DNA from: Ephydatia muelleri
Taxonomy: Eukaryota; Porifera; Demospongiae; Spongillida; Spongillidae
Assembly: GCA_013339895.1 (NCBI GenBank)
Contig: JABACO010000030.1
Coordinates: forward strand, 310,001 to 374,000
Direction: 5' to 3'
Length of the DNA stretch: 64,000 nucleotides
This document shows positions 58,895 through 64,000 of this stretch, in pieces. The translations under genes were made by a program, and so were the position numbers. Position 1 is the stretch's first letter; each line of letters starts with the position of its first letter. The notes beneath the pieces are model-generated. The model did no database searches, was not told where the DNA came from, and saw nothing but the letters and a program-made list of their open reading frames with translations.

Positions 58895-59234
58895 GTACTG
58901 CTGTGAATGTTCCATGGTTGAATACCACCCTCACCACAAACAACTTGCTATTGAATATGGTTGTATGCCAATAATTGTTATAAGGTGTTAACTAAAGGTC
59001 AAGTGATGTGCAAAGTGATGTTAGCCATTCCTTCCTTCCTGTACCGTACACGTAACTTCCTTGGAGATCCCACCAACTTTGTCCACTGACTGCATCCTGT
59101 TGTGTGAGCATGGCTGGCGTAGGTTGGGCCAGCGGAGTGTTCCATGCAGGTCTCACTCAACAAGTACACGTGTGCAATGTGCAGCTGTGTCTGCCTCTGG
59201 TTCAAGCCATTGATCGAAATCTTCTTTTGTCCAG

Positions 59235-59429
59235 GGTACTCCAGTTACACAAACTTTGCCATTCGTAATGACCTGAACTCTGTGGCCATCAAGAAGATCC
59301 TGGAGGGAAGCACAGATGGGGAGGTGGAAGCCATAAGAAAGATGAGGACACTCTATCAATCCTGTATGGACACCACTGCGACTGAGAGCCGAGGGGTGGA
59401 GCCTCTCCTGCACCTGATCTCCAGCACTG
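59235..59429 (+). CDS. M13 peptidase exon 3
   Basis: Acceptor TTTTGTCCAG, donor CACTG|GTATGT, phase 1-1. Encodes GYSSYTNFAIRNDLN and RKMRTLYQSCMDT, matching the M13 YS.F..L...N and YxSCM motifs. Confidence 0.9.
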
Positions 59430-59899
59430 GTATGTGTGTGTGTGTGTGGTGTGTGGGGTTTGTACATGTATGTCTGTCTGCACGTGTGATTCTGTGTCTT
59501 GTGCATGTGTGCATTGTGTGTGCGTGTACGCGTGTATTTATAAGCACAGCATTGCATATGCGGATACAAGTACAGTACATGTATGTGTTGTGTGATGCGA
59601 TCCAACCCTTTTGACTACCCTCACGCTCTGGTATCTCATCCCCAGTCCCACCTCAATCACCCTTACATTTGATGTTTCACACGAGTAGATAGCATCAGGC
59701 TGTCAGGGTTGCAGGATGGATGTAAAACCTCTAACTGTTCATGTGCATAGAACTGCAACAAATGCTTCAATTATCATGCAAGTTGGTTTTGCAAAATCAT
59801 GATGTTAGTTGATTCTCAGCTGAACAGTCTACTTAACAAACTTTAATGAATGTGAACTTGTTCAAGTGTTGAACTGGAGTTGCACAAGCATCCAGCCAG

Positions 59900-60092
59900 C
59901 TGCATGCAGCCACGCACTCACACCAGGCGCATGGGAGCTGCATGCAGCCACGCACTCACACCAGGCGCATGGGAGCTGCATGTAGCCACGCACTCACACC
60001 AGGCGCATGGGAGCTGCATGCAACCACGCACTCACACCAGGCACATGGGAGCTGCATGTAGCCACGCACTCACACCAGGCACATGGGAGATG
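59900..60092. repeat. Tandem repeat, 38 bp x 5
   Basis: The core CACGCACTCACACCAGGC starts at 59911, 59949, 59987, 60025 and 60063. The units are nearly identical, in the intron just before M13 exon 4. Confidence 0.95.
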
Positions 60093-60142
60093 AACTATTT
60101 CTAACAATAAAGCTAATAGTCTTCTGCGTAACCTGTTTGCAG

Positions 60143-60288
60143 GTGGGTGGAGCCTGCTAGATGGCATTCCGAGGAACTGGAGCATCAATGGCAATGGGTT
60201 TCTACAAGACATGGTGTTGGGAAGCAAGGCATTTTTCAAACTGACCAGTCGTGTGGATGACAAGAATCCCAGCCGCTATATCTTGGAG
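60143..60288 (+). CDS. M13 peptidase exon 4
   Basis: Acceptor CTGTTTGCAG, donor TGGAG|GTAATC; phase 1 in, 0 out. Encodes GGWSLLDGIPRNWSIN and DDKNPSRYILE, matching the M13 GGW and D...S..Y segments. A 38-bp tandem repeat ends about 45 bases before its acceptor. Confidence 0.9.
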
Positions 60289-60918
60289 GTAATCACTTTG
60301 TTTGTGTTCATGGGATGGCGCTATTGCATTTTGTGCATTTTGTGTTTCTCGCCTAAGGTTGAATGACCTGAGTGCAAGGGCAGTATTCGCACACTTGGAT
60401 TGGTCATATAAAATCCGAGCTTGGATGTGGAATTCTTAGTGTTGAATTGCTATGTTGATTATGTTCATTTATTGCGTCACTGTCTGGGCAGGTGGTCATG
60501 TATGCTGTGGTGGGCGTGGCTCCACCTAGCTGTGCTTGTGTTGTGTGGGAGCGCTGTTTATGCACGCTTTGTTTCAGTTTCCAGAAGTGTATCGAGAAAG
60601 GTGTCTGTGCGCATATACAACTTACAATTGTGTGCCATTCTTTCCTTTCCCTTGGCAATTGAAGTGCTCTACACACGTGTCTATTCATGCACATGTACTG
60701 TAGTGATTGGTTGCACATTTACATGTATCATTGGAAGTCATTTGCCTAGCGAGCTGTATTTCTCAATGCATGTCTCTAGCTTGTGGGGTGTCACTCACTC
60801 TCCTATTTAATGCACCTTCCCCTCTTCTACTCCACACAATGGCTCTGTAGTAAAATCTCTGTAATCACATGCATCTCTGTAATCACATGCTGCAACATGT
60901 ATCTCTTTCGCTCCTTAG

Positions 60919-60987
60919 CTGATGCAATCTGGACTGTCACTCCCAGCAGCAGAGCTGTACAACACACCAGCCAATGGATCTAACAAG
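60919..60987 (+). CDS. M13 peptidase exon 5
   Basis: Acceptor GCTCCTTAG, donor AAG|GTTGCG (weak), phase 0-0. Encodes QSGLSLPAAELYNTPANGSN, the family's Q.GL.LP...Y motif. Confidence 0.85.
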
Positions 60988-61214
60988 GTTGCGATTTTTA
61001 ATAACTTGTACATACATATGTACATGTGCCAAGGCACTGACGTGCGCGCACAGGGCATGGTGTACATGCCTGTATACAGTATGTACAGTGTACACGTGCA
61101 GGTACGCATGGCTGGATGTGACATCATGCAGCACTTTCAGACAGTATGGAATAATTGGCGACCTCTTGAATGTCTCCCCATGCACTAGGGTGATACGTTT
61201 CTTCCTCCCATTAG

Positions 61215-61337
61215 GCCCCGGAAGCCCTGAAGCAGTTCATCACAACCACACTCTCTCTGATAAACTCCTCCCTTCCCAGTAGCAATTTAAGTAGAGTGGC
61301 TGATGACATCATTGCATTTGAAACAAAGCTGGCAGGG
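61215..61337 (+). CDS. M13 peptidase exon 6
   Basis: Acceptor CTCCCATTAG, donor GGG|GTGAGG, phase 0-0. Encodes EALKQFITTTLSLINSS and VADDIIAFETKLA, the helical segment ending in the conserved E..LA of M13 proteins. Confidence 0.88.
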
Positions 61338-61673
61338 GTGAGGGGACGTCTGTGTATGTGCAGTGGATTCATAGTTCAGTCCTATTCATATGGTGTGTGT
61401 GTGTCTATAGTGTGAGTGTAGGTGTTCTCTGCTGTGCATTGTATAACTTACAGGTTTTTAAAATACAAATGTTTGTCACACATTAGTCAAATGCTGTACA
61501 TCCTATTCACCCATTCATGTACATGTGCTGTTGCATGTGCTGTGTGTGTATATGTGTGTGTGTGTACATGTATGTGTGTGTATGTGTGTGTGAATGTGTG
61601 TGTGTGTGAACATGCTTCTAATGTGTACAGTGATTCATTGTCAGTGGAGCTGTGTGCATTTGACAGAAACATT

Positions 61674-62063
61674 TTCTCTCTCTCTCTCTCTCTCTTACTC
61701 TCTCTCTCTCTTACTCTCTCTCTCTTACCTCTCTCTCTCTTACTCTCTCTCTCTTACTCTCTCTCTCTCTTAATCTCTCTCTTACTCTCTCTCTCTCTCT
61801 CTCTCTCTTACTCTCTCTCTTACTCTCTCTCTCTTACTCCTCTCTCTTACTCTCTCTCTCTTACTCTCTCTCTCTTATCTCTCTCTCTACTCTCTCTCTT
61901 ACTCTCTCTCTCTTATCTCTCTCTCTTACTCTCTCTCTACTCTCTCTCTCTCTCTTACTCTCTCTCTTCTCTCTCTCTAATCTCTTCCTCTCTCTCTTAC
62001 TCTCTCTCTTACTCTCTCTCTCTCTCTCTCTCTCTTACTCTCTCTCTCTCTCTCTCTCTCTCC
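61674..62063. repeat. TC-rich microsatellite, about 390 bp
   Basis: Long CTCTCT runs interrupted by TTA and CTTA, ending directly at the CAG acceptor of M13 exon 7. It doubles as an extreme polypyrimidine tract. Confidence 0.95.
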
Positions 62064-62065
62064 AG

Positions 62066-62152
62066 ATCTTTGTCTCAAAAGTAGAGCTTCGCGATTCGAC
62101 TGCAAGTTATAACCTCATGTCACTGAGCAATCTCTCGCAACTCTGCCCTGTG
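62066..62152 (+). CDS. M13 peptidase exon 7
   Basis: Acceptor lies at the end of a long TC microsatellite (TCTCTCCAG); donor GTG|GTGAGT; phase 0-0. Encodes VELRDSTASYNLMSLSNLSQ, corresponding to the family's RD...YN.M.L..L motif. Confidence 0.88.
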
Positions 62153-62173
62153 GTGAGTGAAGATATGCTCATT

Positions 62174-62194
62174 GTGTGTGTGTGGTGTCAGTGT

Positions 62195-62227
<33 letters not shown>

Positions 62228-62621
62228 CGTCTGTGGTGTCAGTGTATTGTGTGTGTGTGTGGTGTCAGTGTATTGTGTGTGTGTGTGGTGTTGGTGTGTG
62301 TGATTGTGGTGTTGGTGTGTGTGATTGTGTGTTGGTGTGTGTGATTGTGTGTTGGTGTCGGTATGTGGTGTTGGTGTGTGTGATTGTGTGTTGGTGTGTG
62401 TGCTTGTGTGTTGGTGTGTGTGATTGTGTGTTGGTGTGTGTGATTGTGTGTTGGTGTGTGTGATTGTGTGTTGGTGTGTGTGATTGTGTGTTGGTGTGTG
62501 TGCTTGTGTGTTGGTGTGTGTGATTGTGTGTTGGTGTGTGTGCTTGTGTGTTGGTGTGTGTGATTGTGTGTTGGTGTGTGTGATTGTGTATTGGTGTGTG
62601 TGATTGTGTGTGTGGTGTCAG
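62174..62621. repeat. TG microsatellite and 20-bp minisatellite
   Basis: A (TG)n start is followed by about fifteen units of TGTGTGTGATTGTGTGTTGG with A/C variation at one position, beginning 22 bases after the donor of M13 exon 7. Confidence 0.95.
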
Positions 62622-63644
62622 TGTGGGGACTGGAGTTGCTCTGCAACACTGTACACTGTAGGAACACCATTGCCAATGCACTAAGCAACGGGGGTGTGGG
62701 TGTGGTTTTTGCATGATTGTAAGGGTCACATGATCTACCATGTGTGTGTGTGTGTGTACATACCCGGTAATGAACTGTACATGCTGTGCTATGTACACCG
62801 TACAGTACATGTACATGTATATCACGCATGTGCTAACTGGGGCATGTGTACATGTACATGTAGTCCACTGCAATGTGTTTTGTTTGTGTTCCAGTTTTGT
62901 GAAACTTTCTGATTCAGCACACACATACAATGTATAAATTATGTATTGTGCAGATTGAACATACAACTCATACGCTCAGGTAGATTAAGGCAAGGGTGTT
63001 TATTTCACCTTACATTATGGGGCGCATGCGTATTGCATTAAGTTATTGTATACATTGCTGGGTTTCAATTGTGCAATGGCAGCTGCTGCTTATCTGTACA
63101 TGTAGGTAGAGATTAGCCAACCTGTCGTACGTATTTATCGCTAGTTCAGTTGTTTAAAAGGACTTTTTGTGTTGGTTCAATGTGTATCGATGTTGCCCGA
63201 ACACTGCAATTTGTCGGAATCGAATATGGTACAAAAAGTCACATACGGCTCGAAGCGACCACATAAGACCTTATGGTAAGCATTTATCAAGCTAGTAGAT
63301 AGCTGTAGCCTTCTTTTGAACCATTGTTGGTTGATACAGGTACAGTACATATTTACTGGTCCGGCAATTGATATACTTTAAACAAACACCCACATGCAAT
63401 TAGTTTCTTCAAATACTTCCCAAAGTATATCCGCAAGGGTTAAAAATACATGTATGATACAAACACTCACTTCACTATCACTTGTCTGTCATTGCTGAAA
63501 AAATGGCCTAGAATGGATCTACCAGTAGGTAATGGTTAGAATTCAAAGAAGATCGGTTCATTGATGACAATTTAATTCAATATATATTTGCCATTTCACC
63601 CATGCCTTGCCTTAATCTTCTTGAGTGTATAAATGTACTGTACA

Positions 63645-63645
63645 G

Positions 63646-63715
<70 letters not shown>
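63645..63715. repeat. TG microsatellite
   Basis: About 70 bases of uninterrupted TG, roughly 90 bases upstream of the acceptor of M13 exon 8. Confidence 0.95.
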
Positions 63716-63716
<1 letters not shown>

Positions 63717-63802
63717 CATGCATGTGTGAGTTGTGTGTGGAAATCTTCTGTGCACATGTGTTCAAAGAGTGATATTGCATCACTGCCCCCTGTATTTCAC
63801 AG

Positions 63803-63939
63803 TACGATTGGATCGCTAATGTTCGGACTCTGCTGAATAGCACAGCTGCCATCACTATTGATGGCAGTGAGCCTGTGGTTGTCACTTCCTTGAAGTACTT
63901 CCTCAACCTGACCCAGGTTATCAATTCAGCAGATAGTTA
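63803..63939 (+). CDS. M13 peptidase exon 8
   Basis: Acceptor TGTATTTCAC-AG; the donor is most likely TTA|GTAAGT, exiting in phase 2. Encodes YDWIANVRTLLNSTAA and LKYFLNLTQVINSA, matching M13 W...L..... and V..P.YF..L segments. The gene continues past the window. Confidence 0.82.
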
Positions 63940-64000
63940 GTAAGTTATATCTGCAGTGATCAGGAGATGCTCTCGGTTGTCCCTACACTCAAGTGCATTG

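Larger units (their letters stand above)
57924..63939 (+). other. Neprilysin/ECE-like M13 metallopeptidase gene, 5' part
   Basis: Gene-level call for eight exons that join in phase (2,1,1,0,0,0,0,2): 57924-57955, 58578-58894, 59235-59429, 60143-60288, 60919-60987, 61215-61337, 62066-62152 and 63803-63939. The product is about 368 residues so far: a short cytoplasmic tail, one membrane anchor (type II topology), then the start of an M13 ectodomain with the conserved cysteines and several N-glycosylation sequons. M13 enzymes are zinc endopeptidases that trim extracellular peptides. Family members are about 700-780 residues, so the HExxH and ExxxD zinc site lies past the window end. Neprilysin and ECE cannot be told apart from this half. 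Confidence 0.88.

Noticed and set aside
61422-62084. 220-residue Ser/Leu-rich open frame
   Set aside because: Translation of the TC microsatellite in an intron of the M13 gene.
62239-62966. Thr/His/Asn-rich open frames on the minus strand
   Set aside because: Translation of the TG minisatellite; no gene context.

Overview
The window looks like nuclear DNA of an early-branching marine animal, most probably a demosponge. This is inferred from AT-rich sequence full of TACATGTA-type motifs, very short introns (52-216 bp) beside introns swollen by transposons, a tyrosine-kinase-like kinase with a heptad AEERA coiled coil, and an animal-type M13 ectopeptidase gene. No species can be named from sequence alone. 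No rRNA, tRNA gene, CRISPR array or prokaryotic operon was seen.

Minus strand, 37.6 kb down to 8.0 kb: I assemble one split gene from splice sites and reading phases. It starts with a 3-kb exon holding about 49 copies of an 18-residue repeat, then the Cys box of a ubiquitin-specific protease (USP). Nine small exons complete the USP domain, with zinc-ribbon CxxC pairs, the GGHY histidine box and the C-terminal AYVLFY strand. Phase-0 introns then lead to a 37-codon coiled-coil exon and a 2.26-kb exon encoding a heptad coiled coil and a complete kinase domain. If the phase-0 joins are real, this is a deubiquitinase-coiled-coil-kinase fusion of about 2050 residues, the most interesting candidate here. 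The alternative is two adjacent genes, because a stop codon lies just inside the intron after the last USP exon. A decayed copy of the kinase lies downstream at 5.7-6.5 kb.

Four of this gene's five longest introns, and the region just upstream of its first exon, are filled by mobile DNA: a broken Ty3/gypsy-type LTR element with a tRNA-Ser-type primer site (10.4-15.2 kb), a long-TIR element invaded by a scrambled reverse-transcriptase fragment (16.7-21.1 kb), a PiggyBac-like element (24.9-28.2 kb), a DUF4371/hAT-like relic (about 29.9-33.6 kb), and an 8.6-kb foldback structure (37.6-46.2 kb). The foldback contains CA/TG arrays, a hAT relic, a Tc1/mariner relic and two long perfect palindromes.

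From 46 to 57 kb the sequence is gene-poor, with a 46-bp tandem repeat, two more fragments of the same reverse-transcriptase family, and a weakly supported minus-strand gene (49.3-49.8 kb).

Plus strand, 57.9 kb to the window end: eight phase-consistent exons encode the N-terminal half of a neprilysin/endothelin-converting-enzyme-like M13 metallopeptidase (cytoplasmic tail with acidic dileucine, one membrane anchor, cysteine-rich ectodomain start). The catalytic HExxH half lies beyond the window. Its introns hold striking microsatellites, including a roughly 390-bp TC tract running straight into a 3' splice site.
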